From Ignavibacteriales bacterium (GTDB lineage: Bacteria; Bacteroidota; Ignavibacteria; UBA10030): a stretch of 64,000 nucleotides of DNA. The notes beneath the pieces were generated by a model. That model was not told where the DNA came from and searched no databases. It worked only from the letters and a program-made list of their open reading frames with translations. The stretch is taken from the NCBI GenBank assembly GCA_026390575.1, contig JAPLFR010000011.1, positions 27,211 to 91,210 on the forward strand, read 5' to 3'. Below, piece by piece: positions 53,789 through 62,750 of this stretch; positions within the stretch are counted from its first letter, which is position 1; every line of letters starts with the position of its first letter. The translations under genes and the position numbers were made by a program.

Positions 53789-54979
53789 ATGTTGAATGTA
53801 ATACAAAATAATCTCGAACTTCTGAAACAGCTACACACCGATATGTATAACCGCGATTTTTTGTTAACGTGGGAGCGCACCGATGATGAAATCAAAGCAG
53901 TGCTCACAGTAGCGCAATTGATGATTGATTTGCACAAAGCGGGAATTTCATTCCGCGCGTTTGATACGGGACTTGCTATTTCCATCTTCCGCGATAATTC
54001 TACGCGCACGCGGTTCAGTTTTGCATCTGCGGCAAATGCACTGGGGTTGGGGCTTTCTGAACTTGATGAAGAAAAATCACAGATTGCCCACGGAGAAACC
54101 GTGCGCGAAACGGCAAATATGATTTCGTTCCTAGCTGAAGTCGTCGGTATTCGTGACGATATGTTTCTTGGCGAGGGAAACAAATATATGCGGGAGTTTG
54201 GCGCAGCGATTCAGGAAGGGTACGAACAAGGAATATTGCATCAACGTCCGAGTATTGTCAATTTGCAGTGCGATATTGATCATCCCACGCAAGCACTTGC
54301 CGATCTTATGCAATTGAAGAATACATACGGTTCATTAGAAAATCTTCGCGGTAAAAAAATTGCGATGACGTGGGCGTACTCACCAAGCTATGGCAAACCA
54401 CTCTCTGTTCCACAGAGCATTATCGGATTGATGTCGCGCTTTGGAATGGATGTTTCGCTTGCGTATCCTGAAGGATATGGATTGATCCCAGAAGTTGCGG
54501 AATTGGCGAAGAAACAGTCAGTTGAGCACGGCAGTAAGTTTGAAGTGGTCAACAGCATGGACGATGCATTTCAGAATGCTGACATCGTGTATCCGAAATC
54601 GTGGGCGCCATATCACGTGATGCAAAAGCGCACAGTATTGTTGAGCAGTAACGATAAACCCGGCTTGAAGGAATTAGAGAAAGAATGCCTTGCGAACAAT
54701 GCAAAATTCAAAAACTGGGAATGTGATGAACAGAAGATGAAATTGACAAAGAATGGCAAAGCATTGTATATGCATTGCCTGCCGGCAGATATTTCTGGTG
54801 TCAGTTGTACCGAAGGAGAAGTTTCCAAGAATGTGTTTGAAAAATATCGTCTTGCCACATACGCAGAAGCGAGTTACAAACCGTTCGTTATTGCAGCGAT
54901 TATGTTCTTGATGCGCATGCAAAATCCCGAAGAAAAACTGCAAGCGATTGTCACCCGAAATCAGAAGCGATCGGTGTAA
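53789..54979 (+). CDS. ygeW: Knotted carbamoyltransferase YgeW
   Basis: The 396-residue protein has carbamoyl-phosphate motif 'DNSTRTRFSFASAAN', 'HPTQALADLMQL' and 'HCLPADISG', all standard transcarbamylase signatures. The segment 'DEEKSQIAHGETVRETANM' fits the YgeW type and not ornithine or aspartate transcarbamylase. The YgeW family forms knotted trimers and is encoded in purine/hydantoin degradation clusters. Its natural substrate is not settled and it may release carbamoyl phosphate from an ureido intermediate for ATP synthesis. It lies 24 bases after preA and 11 bases before the PLP enzyme. No carbamate kinase gene is in the window. Confidence 0.9.
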   Translation: MLNVIQNNLELLKQLHTDMYNRDFLLTWERTDDEIKAVLTVAQLMIDLHKAGISFRAFDTGLAISIFRDNSTRTRFSFASAANALGLGLSELDEEKSQIAHGETVRETANMISFLAEVVGIRDDMFLGEGNKYMREFGAAIQEGYEQGILHQRPSIVNLQCDIDHPTQALADLMQLKNTYGSLENLRGKKIAMTWAYSPSYGKPLSVPQSIIGLMSRFGMDVSLAYPEGYGLIPEVAELAKKQSVEHGSKFEVVNSMDDAFQNADIVYPKSWAPYHVMQKRTVLLSSNDKPGLKELEKECLANNAKFKNWECDEQKMKLTKNGKALYMHCLPADISGVSCTEGEVSKNVFEKYRLATYAEASYKPFVIAAIMFLMRMQNPEEKLQAIVTRNQKRSV

Positions 54980-54990
54980 AGGAATAAAAT

Positions 54991-56436
54991 ATGTCGAAAA
55001 TCATTCAGCACATCAATTATGAAGTTGTAAAGAAAACTGCGGCACGATGCAAGAAGCACGGGATCACCATTCCAACATTTGCGCAGATGAGGAATCCGGA
55101 GACGATCCCTGCTGCTATCAAATCGAAACTTCCAGATATTGGATTATGGGATGTCAATCCTTTGAATCTTTATCGCATTACATGGAAAAATGATATCAAG
55201 ACCGGGTTGTATGGTGGTGTGAATTATTTTGAGATTCCGAAAGCTATCACTGGTGTCAATGCCCGTATTGTCGGCATCATTGGGAAATATTTTCCTACGG
55301 GTGCACACAAAGTTGGTGCGGCATTTGGATGTTTGGTGCCGCGATTGGTGAGCGGAGAGTTCGATCCTGAAAAACATAAAGCTGTGTGGCCATCCACAGG
55401 CAATTATTGCCGCGGCGGCGCATTCGATTGCCGTCTGTTAGATTGCACATCCATTGCAATTCTTCCTGAAGGAATGTCGAAGGAGCGTTTCAAGTGGTTG
55501 AAAGAAATTGGAGCAGAAGTTATAGCAACACCGGGAACAGAATCCAACGTGAAAGAAATTTACGACAAATGCTGGGAACTGAAAAAGGATCCGCTTAACG
55601 TCATCTTCAATCAATTTGAAGAATTTGGCAATCCGATTTGGCATTACAATGTAACAGGACCAGCGTTGGAAGAAGCATTCCGCGCGCTTGGCATAATGAA
55701 TGGAAATCCGGTTGCATATATTTCTGCAACGGGTTCAGCAGGAACGATTGGAGCTGGTGATTATTTGAAGAAACTCCATCCACATCTGAAAATAGTCGCA
55801 AGTGAAGCGTTGCAATGTCCTACATTACTGATGAATGGTTTCGGTGAACATCGTATCGAAGGGATTGGTGATAAGCATGTACCGTGGGTCCATAATGTCC
55901 GGAACACAGATGTCGTTTCGGCGGTGGATGATGAAGATTGCATGCGTGTGCTCCGATTGTTCAACGAAGAAGAAGGCAGGAAGTATCTTAAGTCACAAGG
56001 TGTCTCTGATATGCAACTTGAGAATTTAAAACTCATGGGCATCTCCAGTATCTCCAATATGCTTTCAGCAATCAAGACTGCAAAATACTTTGAATGTAGT
56101 TCTTCGGATGTGTTGCTGACTGTATTTACAGATTCAGCCGATATGTACATATCGCGTGTGGATGAACTGCATCATGAACGCGGCGCGTATTCACAGATCG
56201 AAGCGGCAAAGGATCACGCTGGACCATTGATGCATCAGAGCGTCGATTATTATAAAGAGCTGACATATTATGAACGCAAAGCGATTCATAATTTAAAGTA
56301 TTTCACCTGGGTTGAACAGCAGGGGAAATCGTCCGATGAACTCCGACAGCAATGGGAGCCGGAATATTGGCAAGGTCTGTTTGAAGATGAAGTCGGATAT
56401 TTCGACAAGTTGATCACAAATTTTAATAATATGTAA
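54991..56436 (+). CDS. Fold-type II PLP-dependent enzyme between ygeW and ygeY
   Basis: The 481-residue protein of the cysteine-synthase/tryptophan-synthase-beta superfamily has 'FPTGAHKVGAAFG' with the PLP lysine at 107. It also has 'PSTGNYCRGGAFDCRLL' near the substrate loop and the phosphate-binding glycine loop 'ATGSAGTIGAGDYLK'. It does not show the sequence pattern of YgeX (diaminopropionate ammonia-lyase). It occupies YgeX's place between ygeW and ygeY, however, so a beta-elimination on a small diamino or ureido amino acid is a sensible inference. The exact reaction is unknown. Confidence 0.8.
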   Translation: MSKIIQHINYEVVKKTAARCKKHGITIPTFAQMRNPETIPAAIKSKLPDIGLWDVNPLNLYRITWKNDIKTGLYGGVNYFEIPKAITGVNARIVGIIGKYFPTGAHKVGAAFGCLVPRLVSGEFDPEKHKAVWPSTGNYCRGGAFDCRLLDCTSIAILPEGMSKERFKWLKEIGAEVIATPGTESNVKEIYDKCWELKKDPLNVIFNQFEEFGNPIWHYNVTGPALEEAFRALGIMNGNPVAYISATGSAGTIGAGDYLKKLHPHLKIVASEALQCPTLLMNGFGEHRIEGIGDKHVPWVHNVRNTDVVSAVDDEDCMRVLRLFNEEEGRKYLKSQGVSDMQLENLKLMGISSISNMLSAIKTAKYFECSSSDVLLTVFTDSADMYISRVDELHHERGAYSQIEAAKDHAGPLMHQSVDYYKELTYYERKAIHNLKYFTWVEQQGKSSDELRQQWEPEYWQGLFEDEVGYFDKLITNFNNM

Positions 56437-56482
56437 CCTTTTCAAGGTTGCAAAGGTTAAATCAAGAAACCTTGAAAAGGTT
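56435..56482. repeat. Nested palindromic repeat between the PLP-enzyme and ygeY genes
   Basis: AACCTTTTCAAGGTT (56435-56449) and its exact inverted copy (56468-56482) flank 18 bases. Each arm is itself a small palindrome (AACCTT / AAGGTT). No T-run follows and it lies inside an apparent operon, so it looks like a REP-like element rather than a terminator. Confidence 0.75.
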
Positions 56483-56502
56483 TCGGAGAAAGTGAGAAAC
56501 TT

Positions 56503-57708
56503 ATGTTCAAAGAAATCTTGAAAATCGCTCAAAAAAATGAGCGTCAGGTAGCGCAGTTTCTGCGAGAATTGATAGCGATAAAATCGTTGAGTTCACAGGA
56601 AGAACTTGTGATCTATCGCATAAAACAGGAAATGGAAAAATGCGAATTTGATGAAGTTACAATTGACCCGATGGGCAATATCCTTGGCCGCATCGGACAC
56701 GGAAAACATATCATTGCATTAGATGCGCATGTAGATACCGTAGATGTCGGTAATCCAGCAAACTGGACAGTCGATCCGTTCAAAGGGGATGAGAAGGATG
56801 GCATCATTTATGGTCGTGGTGCATGCGATATGAAAGGTGCACTTGCTTCGATTGTGTATGGCGGAAAGATTATTAAGGAACTTGGATTGGAAGATGACTA
56901 CACACTCTATATAGTTGGCAGTGTACAGGAAGAGGACTGTGATGGGCTCTGTTGGCAGTACATCATCAATGAAGATTCATTGAGACCTGAAGTCGTCGTC
57001 ATTGCTGAGCCGACGAACCTTGCTCTCTATCGCGGCCATCGCGGCCGTATGGAAATTGAAGTGCGAACGAAGGGAATCTCATGCCACGGTTCTGCACCGG
57101 AACGCGGTGTGAATGCGGTGTACAGAATGGCGCCGATTATTGAAGACATTGAAAAGTTGAATGAACGATTAGGCGGCGAGCCCTTCCTTGGCAAGGGAAC
57201 TGTCACAATTGCGGAAATCCGCTCTACATCACCCTCGCTTTGTGCTGTGGCAGATTCATCAACAATTCATTTAGATAGGCGGCTTGCTGCAACCGATACA
57301 ATGGAGTCAGCGGTGAGCGAGATTCAAGAATTGCCAAGCGTGAAGAAAGCAGAAGCCGAAGTTGTCGTGCTAGATTATGCAGTTCCAAGCTGGCGCGGAT
57401 TAACATATCCAACGAAAAAGTATTATCCGACATGGCTGTTGCCGGAGAACCATCCGCTTTTGGCGTACGGTGTTAAATCGTATGAGGGTTTGTTTGATGA
57501 GAAGCCGAAAATCAGCCGTTGGGTATTCAGTACGAATGGTGTGGCAGTGATGGGTCTGCACGGAATTCCGTGCATTGGCTTTGGCCCCGGCAATGAAATT
57601 TATGCACATATGGCAACCGAACACATTCCAGTGGAGCATCTCGTCAAAGCATCTGCATGGTATGCAGCGTTCCCGTTGGCATTTATAAGTTCTCCTAAAC
57701 TTCAATAG
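56503..57708 (+). CDS. ygeY: YgeY-family M20-type hydrolase
   Basis: The 401-residue metallohydrolase has the M20/ArgE pattern: 'ALDAHVDTVDVG' (metal His and Asp), 'GRGACDMKGALAS' (bridging Asp), 'GSVQEEDCDG' (catalytic Glu pair), 'VIAEPTNLALYRGHRG' and 'GFGPGNEIYAHMATEH' (last metal His). It matches the YgeY group, often annotated as selenium-metabolism-linked hydrolase and found with ygeW in purine clusters. Probable reaction: hydrolysis of an N-acyl or N-carbamoyl amino acid formed after ring opening. It is the last gene of the catabolic block; a strong promoter for pilus genes follows. Confidence 0.88.
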   Translation: MFKEILKIAQKNERQVAQFLRELIAIKSLSSQEELVIYRIKQEMEKCEFDEVTIDPMGNILGRIGHGKHIIALDAHVDTVDVGNPANWTVDPFKGDEKDGIIYGRGACDMKGALASIVYGGKIIKELGLEDDYTLYIVGSVQEEDCDGLCWQYIINEDSLRPEVVVIAEPTNLALYRGHRGRMEIEVRTKGISCHGSAPERGVNAVYRMAPIIEDIEKLNERLGGEPFLGKGTVTIAEIRSTSPSLCAVADSSTIHLDRRLAATDTMESAVSEIQELPSVKKAEAEVVVLDYAVPSWRGLTYPTKKYYPTWLLPENHPLLAYGVKSYEGLFDEKPKISRWVFSTNGVAVMGLHGIPCIGFGPGNEIYAHMATEHIPVEHLVKASAWYAAFPLAFISSPKLQ

Positions 57709-57771
57709 GGGTATATCTCTCATTCAATAATAATATTGGTTTCTTATAGCGGAGGAGGAAGTCCTCAGTTC

Positions 57772-57800
57772 TTGACACAGAGAGCGAAAAAGTGTATAAT
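57772..57800 (+). promoter_or_regulatory. Consensus sigma-70-type promoter for the pilus operon
   Basis: TTGACA (57772-57777), 17 bases, TATAAT (57795-57800): both hexamers and the spacer are exact consensus. The pilC start is 63 bases past the -10 box. A GAGGA-ggaag-TCCTC hairpin lies just upstream (about 57752-57766). Confidence 0.85.
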
Positions 57801-57862
57801 CGTAGTGGGTAAATGGGTAATTATATTCAACACATTAAATTTTCTATAAGTCGGATAATCAT

Positions 57863-59239
57863 ATGCCTGAATATCGAGTTGATGGTATAACCCTTGGGGG
57901 AAAAACAGTGTCCGGTTCTATTACTGCTGACAATAAGGGCATTGCCAAAACTAAAGCAGCAGAACTTTCACGTGAGAAAAAGTTTAAAGTGACTGGTATT
58001 CACGAACGCGTGTCATTCATCTACCGCGTGAAGAAGGGAACTGACAAACCGATTGATGGCGAGCAGAAGGCGTTTACTTCTGATGAAGTTCGAGTAGCGC
58101 TGCAGAAAATGGGATTTAATGTTATCTATGTCAGAAAGAAATTATTTGGGAATAAACTGCATGCCGCTCCAATGGTTGACGTTATCTCTTTTGTTAGAGT
58201 GAGTACAGACTTAATGAGGCAAAAACTTCCATTTAATGAAGTGATGTCATTGTTAATCAATGATATTCCTAATCCAAGATTGCGCGATTCAATTAAAGAA
58301 ATCAATGCAGAACTAAAGCAAGGAAAAGACAGTGAAAAAGTGTTTATGAAACAAGCGCCGGTGATTGGCAAATTCACAGCGCAAATGCTTGGTCTCGCTT
58401 CAAAGAGCGGGAACATGGCAGAGATTTATGAAAGCGCCGCGAAATTTATGGAACGCAATATGGAATTTAAAAAAAATCTTCGAAGTGCTCTTATTACACC
58501 GCTGATTACGCTCTTTGTGTTGTTCTTAGCGTGCTTATTTTATGTTTATTATATTTTCCCCAAGACAGCAGAAATGTTTATTAAATTTCACATCGAACTT
58601 CCCCCTATGACGGCGGCGACTCTGAAAGCGAGCGACTGGCTAGGTGAACATGTAATCATCCTTTTAATTATATTCGGTGTGCCAACTGTTGTTTTAATGC
58701 GCTTCATGGGAACAGAAAGAGGGAAATTTTTAATGGACAAGTATTTGATCAGAATTCCAGTTTTAGGTTCTATGTTTCATAAAACTGCCATTGAAATATT
58801 TTGTCGTGTTTTTTATGCGCTCTATAGCGGATCAGGTGAAAATATTGAAATTATTCGTATGGCAGCGGAAGCGTGCGGCAATAGATATATGGAACATGAG
58901 ATCAAGACGATTGCCATACCGATGATGCTGGAACGAGGAAAAGGTTTGACGGAAGCATTTGAAGCATCCGGAGTATTCACAAAAACAGCTATTTCTAGAT
59001 TTGCGTCAGGTGCAGAAACAGGAACCGTAAAAACGACAGCTCTTCAACTGGCGGAGTATTATGAGAAAGAAACATCCTATAGGATGAAGAACGCAATTGA
59101 AGTTATTCAATTAGCTGTATCCATGATTATGATGATTGTACTAACAGCGTTAACCCTTGTTTCTTCAGAAACAGCATTGGTAAAGCCCAAAAGCCCGGGA
59201 GAGCGCATGCTCCTGCCATTGTATTTTATGCTTCCATAA
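57863..59239 (+). CDS. pilC: Type IV pilus / type II secretion inner-membrane platform protein (PilC/GspF)
   Basis: The 458-residue protein has an extended N-terminal domain (about 1-110) that resembles the PilC N-terminal fold loosely. Two T2SSF domains follow: the first with 'SFVRVSTDLMRQKLPFNEVM' and TM 'ITPLITLFVLFLACLFYVYY'; the second with 'IEIFCRVFYALYSGSGENI' and a C-terminal TM ('VSMIMMIVLTALTLV'). It forms the membrane base on which the PilB and PilT motors act. It lies 49 bases before the pilB-like gene. Confidence 0.88.
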   Translation: MPEYRVDGITLGGKTVSGSITADNKGIAKTKAAELSREKKFKVTGIHERVSFIYRVKKGTDKPIDGEQKAFTSDEVRVALQKMGFNVIYVRKKLFGNKLHAAPMVDVISFVRVSTDLMRQKLPFNEVMSLLINDIPNPRLRDSIKEINAELKQGKDSEKVFMKQAPVIGKFTAQMLGLASKSGNMAEIYESAAKFMERNMEFKKNLRSALITPLITLFVLFLACLFYVYYIFPKTAEMFIKFHIELPPMTAATLKASDWLGEHVIILLIIFGVPTVVLMRFMGTERGKFLMDKYLIRIPVLGSMFHKTAIEIFCRVFYALYSGSGENIEIIRMAAEACGNRYMEHEIKTIAIPMMLERGKGLTEAFEASGVFTKTAISRFASGAETGTVKTTALQLAEYYEKETSYRMKNAIEVIQLAVSMIMMIVLTALTLVSSETALVKPKSPGERMLLPLYFMLP

Positions 59240-59288
59240 AATGCTTTGAGAAACGCGATTGGGTTAATAAGCAAAGAGGAATAGAACC

Positions 59289-61082
59289 ATGCCTGAAATA
59301 GATATAACTGATAAAATCGGATATACACTTCTTAAAAAAGGTATAATCGATTTTGAGACGCTTGAGAAGTCGCTTAGGATGAAGGATTCCGACGATAACA
59401 AGAAAAACCGAAAGAACCTGGGACAGATTCTTGTTACGGAATTCGGCGCTGACCATGATGCAGTCTTTCGTGAAGTAGCAAATCTCTATGCGTTTCGCGA
59501 AGTATTCCTGAATGATGAAAAAGTTGATGACGCACGGGTTGCGTTCGTGAAGAAGTACATTGAACAACTTTCAGATCAGCAGCGGGAAATGATGATCCAA
59601 TCAAAGATGCTGCCGTTTAAGTTTGACGAACGCCAACCGGATAAGCTTATTATTATCGCAGCAGATCCAACGGATCGCAATCTTCCAATCGTGGCTCGCA
59701 GTTTCAATGTGAAAAAATATGAAATCTGTTACGTGCGCTTGAAAGACTTGCAGTCGTTTATGGATAAAGTGGCACCGGCGCAAAACGAATTCCTCAAACT
59801 CCTCGACGACAATAAAATTACTGTTGATGAATCCGGCGGTGGAGAAGATGAGGCACTTGATGAACAAGCTCTTGAAGCAGAAATCAGCAAGAGCGCATTG
59901 GTGAATCTGTTTGAAGGGTGTTTGGTTGAAGCAGTGAGAAAAGATGTAAGTGACATACACATCGTCGCAGCAGAGGGCAATCGAACTAACTTTTTATTTC
60001 GTTTGGATGGCAATCTGAAAGTATGGCATATCCAGGAAAATACGTTACCGGAGGCGGTGCTTGCTGTTGTCAAAGATCGTACAAAAAATGTAGATAGATT
60101 CGAGCGTGAAATGACACAAGACGGATTCATCCAGCGTGTCATTGACGGACATCAAATGCGTTTCCGTGTCTCAATCATGCCGATTGTGACAACGGAATTT
60201 AAACACAAATTTGAAAGTATCGTCATCCGTGTATTGGATGATCGTAAAGTCATCACCGATCTGGAAAAACTCGGTTTGCAGGGACCAGCACGAGGATTCT
60301 TCTATAAGGCCATTAACAAGCCTCAAGGTATTATTATTCTTACTGGCCCGACAGGTTCTGGTAAGTCAACAACGTTGATTGCTGCTTTATATCAAGTCAT
60401 CGACCCTACGGTGAACGTCCTGACGATTGAAGAGCCGGTTGAATACATTATCAAAGGTGCGCGTCAACTAAAAATTGGACCTAAGATGGGATTCGAAGAG
60501 GCTATTCGTGGTATCCTGCGTCACGATCCAGACATTGTGCTTGTTGGTGAAATGCGTGATAAAATAACAGCAGAAACCGCCGTGAAGATGGCAAATACAG
60601 GCCACTTGGTATTCTCTACATTACATACGAATGATGCGCCGAGCGCAATTGCTCGTCTCTATAAAATGGGTATTGAACCTTTTTTGCTTGCGTATGCAAT
60701 CAATGTAATTGTTGCGCAACGGCTTATCAGGACGCTTTGTAAGTTTTGCAAACAGCCGATGGATAACAACGAAAAGAGCGATTTGCTGAAATTCGGTTTT
60801 ACCGAAGAGGATATTGCCACATATAAATTCTATAAAGCAGTAGGATGCGATAAATGCAGTGGAGGCTACAAAGGACGTGCAGCTATACATGAAGCACTGT
60901 ATTTTACAAAAGCAATCAAAGATATCATCCTTAATGCAGGTGAAAAAGTGGATGAAAACGCTGTCCGGGAACAAGCTTCGAAAGATGGCATGTGGACATT
61001 ACGCCGATCTGGGATGGAGCGTATGAAAGAAGGAACAACGACACTTGAGGAAATTGTAGCGACTACTACGGAAGAAGATTAA
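59289..61082 (+). CDS. pilB: Type IV pilus / type II secretion assembly ATPase (PilB/GspE)
   Basis: The 597-residue protein has an N-terminal MshEN-like region (about 1-150), then the secretion ATPase domain. Walker A 'GPTGSGKSTTLIAALY' is near 352, the Asp box and 'DPDIVLVGEMRDKITAET' near 414, and 'STLHTNDAPSAIARL' follows. A zinc-binding pair of CxxC motifs ('CKFC' near 484, 'CDKC' near 520) is typical of GspE/PilB. It powers pilus or pseudopilus assembly. A good SD (AGAGGA) precedes the start, and a likely terminator follows it. Confidence 0.92.
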   Translation: MPEIDITDKIGYTLLKKGIIDFETLEKSLRMKDSDDNKKNRKNLGQILVTEFGADHDAVFREVANLYAFREVFLNDEKVDDARVAFVKKYIEQLSDQQREMMIQSKMLPFKFDERQPDKLIIIAADPTDRNLPIVARSFNVKKYEICYVRLKDLQSFMDKVAPAQNEFLKLLDDNKITVDESGGGEDEALDEQALEAEISKSALVNLFEGCLVEAVRKDVSDIHIVAAEGNRTNFLFRLDGNLKVWHIQENTLPEAVLAVVKDRTKNVDRFEREMTQDGFIQRVIDGHQMRFRVSIMPIVTTEFKHKFESIVIRVLDDRKVITDLEKLGLQGPARGFFYKAINKPQGIIILTGPTGSGKSTTLIAALYQVIDPTVNVLTIEEPVEYIIKGARQLKIGPKMGFEEAIRGILRHDPDIVLVGEMRDKITAETAVKMANTGHLVFSTLHTNDAPSAIARLYKMGIEPFLLAYAINVIVAQRLIRTLCKFCKQPMDNNEKSDLLKFGFTEEDIATYKFYKAVGCDKCSGGYKGRAAIHEALYFTKAIKDIILNAGEKVDENAVREQASKDGMWTLRRSGMERMKEGTTTLEEIVATTTEED

Positions 61083-61103
61083 TTTCACTAATAATTCAGG
61101 GAC

Positions 61104-61153
61104 ATGGGGTAGAATGATCGTTAATAAAGTAAATTATACATACCCCATTTTTT
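61104..61153 (+). terminator. Probable terminator after pilB
   Basis: ATGGGGTA (61104-61111) pairs perfectly with TACCCCAT (61141-61148), followed by TTTTTC. The 29-base loop is long, so strength is uncertain. Confidence 0.45.
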
Positions 61154-61223
61154 CAAAAAAAACATAAATCTGTAAAATCATTGAGCCGCAAATTGTGTAT
61201 GTGATGTCTTTATAAGGGAAAAG

Positions 61224-61358
61224 GTGCTTTCACTTAAAAAACTCCTTTATATCTGTTGCTTTTTCAGTTGTAGTTTATTATTATCTAACAAAATAAGGTC
61301 AGATACATTATCTAAAGATTTTGATAAAAATGTGTCCTATCAAATTGAAAATATTTAA
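61224..61358 (+). CDS. Small 44-residue exported-looking peptide before pilT
   Basis: A GTG start preceded by AAGGGAAAAG opens 44 codons. They encode a lysine-containing N-terminus, then a hydrophobic cysteine-rich stretch ('LLYICCFFSCSLLLS') and a polar tail ('KDFDKNVSYQIENI'). The TAA is immediately followed by the ATG of the pilT-like gene. The signal-peptide-like N-terminus and the abutting stop/start suggest a real small gene or a leader peptide. No homology is known to me. Confidence 0.4.
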   Translation: MLSLKKLLYICCFFSCSLLLSNKIRSDTLSKDFDKNVSYQIENI

Positions 61359-62663
61359 ATGACACCTCAAATGCCGTCGCCTTCTCCAAATGAATCACCC
61401 ACCGCGCCTTTGTCGTCGGAATTACCACCAGTTGTTGTTGATGCAAAAAAAATTTTAAAAGAAATGGCATCTCAGCTTCCCAAGTCCATAACTGGACTTG
61501 AGCGGCAAATGATGATTAGTGATGTCATGACACGTACGGATGAGACAACCAAAATGAAGCTTTTGGCTATGATCAATCATTTTCTCAGCCGTATGTTTAC
61601 GCTGCGTGCATCTGATATTGACATGGGAGGGTATGGTTCACAAGGTTATATCTGGTATCGTGTCTATGGTTCCAAAAAAGCAGATTCATCGCTTGGAAAA
61701 TACTCGCCGGATGAAATTAACATTCTTATTCAGAGCGTTATTGGAGAGCGTCAAAGGTCGTTTCTCTTTGAGAATAGAAATCTAGACTTCTCTCATATGT
61801 TGTATGGAGAGGGTCTTGATTTCAGAAGATTTCGTGCAGACGCATATTTTGATTTAGATCAGCTTGCATTAAATATGCGTGCGATCAACAATGTTGTCCG
61901 CGCCTACAAAGAACTAGAATTGCATGTTAATGTTACGAAGGTTCTAAGTTTAGCCCATACCAAGGAAGGACTTTGTCTTGTCACTGGAATTACCGGTTCT
62001 GGAAAAAGTTCTACGTTAGATTCCATCATTGATGCAAATAATCATAGTATAGAAGGGCATATCGTTATCATCGCTTCACCAATTGAGTATGTCCATAAAT
62101 CAGATAAGTGCATCATCAGACATAGAGAAGTAGGAAGAGATGTTCTTTCATTCAAAGAGGGCGCGGTGCAGGCACTGCGCCAAGACCCAGATATTATTAT
62201 GATTGGCGAATTACGGGATCCTGAGACAATTTTGACGGCACTGGAAATTACAGATTCAGGTCACAAGGTCTTTTCTACATTACATACAGCAGCAGCAGTC
62301 GAGAGCATTGACAGAATAATCGGTGAGACACCACCGATTGAACAGGAGCGTGTGCGCAATCGTTTGGCAGATTTACTCCGATGTGTTATTTCACAAAAAC
62401 TTGTACCAAGCTTAGATGGCAAACGCGTCCTTGCAAAGGAAATTATGCTTGGGACTCCTTCAGTTCGCGCTGCCATCAAGAACAATAATACAAGCGAGAT
62501 TTATCAAATGATCTCAGAAGGTACAGAGCTTGGAATGATAAGCATGGAACAGGATCTTAAACGCCTGTACCTGCAGAAGAAAATTTCCTTGGAAAACGCT
62601 ATGAACTACGCTAACAACAAACGACGTCTTCAACAGCTTTTACAGTTACAGCCAACGGAATGA
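61359..62663 (+). CDS. pilT: PilT/GspE-family secretion or retraction ATPase
   Basis: The 434-residue ATPase has a proline/serine-rich N-terminus of about 50 residues. The core carries Walker A 'GITGSGKSSTLDSIID' near 210, the Asp box near 'HREVGRDVLSFKEGAVQALR' (in pieces), 'DPDIIMIGELRDPETIL' and 'FSTLHTAAAVESIDRI'. The C-terminal 'NTSEIYQMISEGTELGMISM' is close to the PilT retraction motor pattern. It lacks the zinc CxxC pair of PilB. Known role: pilus disassembly and twitching. The N-terminal extension is unusual for PilT, so a divergent paralogue is possible. Confidence 0.82.
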   Translation: MTPQMPSPSPNESPTAPLSSELPPVVVDAKKILKEMASQLPKSITGLERQMMISDVMTRTDETTKMKLLAMINHFLSRMFTLRASDIDMGGYGSQGYIWYRVYGSKKADSSLGKYSPDEINILIQSVIGERQRSFLFENRNLDFSHMLYGEGLDFRRFRADAYFDLDQLALNMRAINNVVRAYKELELHVNVTKVLSLAHTKEGLCLVTGITGSGKSSTLDSIIDANNHSIEGHIVIIASPIEYVHKSDKCIIRHREVGRDVLSFKEGAVQALRQDPDIIMIGELRDPETILTALEITDSGHKVFSTLHTAAAVESIDRIIGETPPIEQERVRNRLADLLRCVISQKLVPSLDGKRVLAKEIMLGTPSVRAAIKNNNTSEIYQMISEGTELGMISMEQDLKRLYLQKKISLENAMNYANNKRRLQQLLQLQPTE

Positions 62664-62750
62664 TATTTCCATTGGTTGTTTGTGGTGGAGCAAAGATTGA
62701 CACACGGATCATGGTTAGACAAATCTTAACATAAGAGGATATACCAGCTC

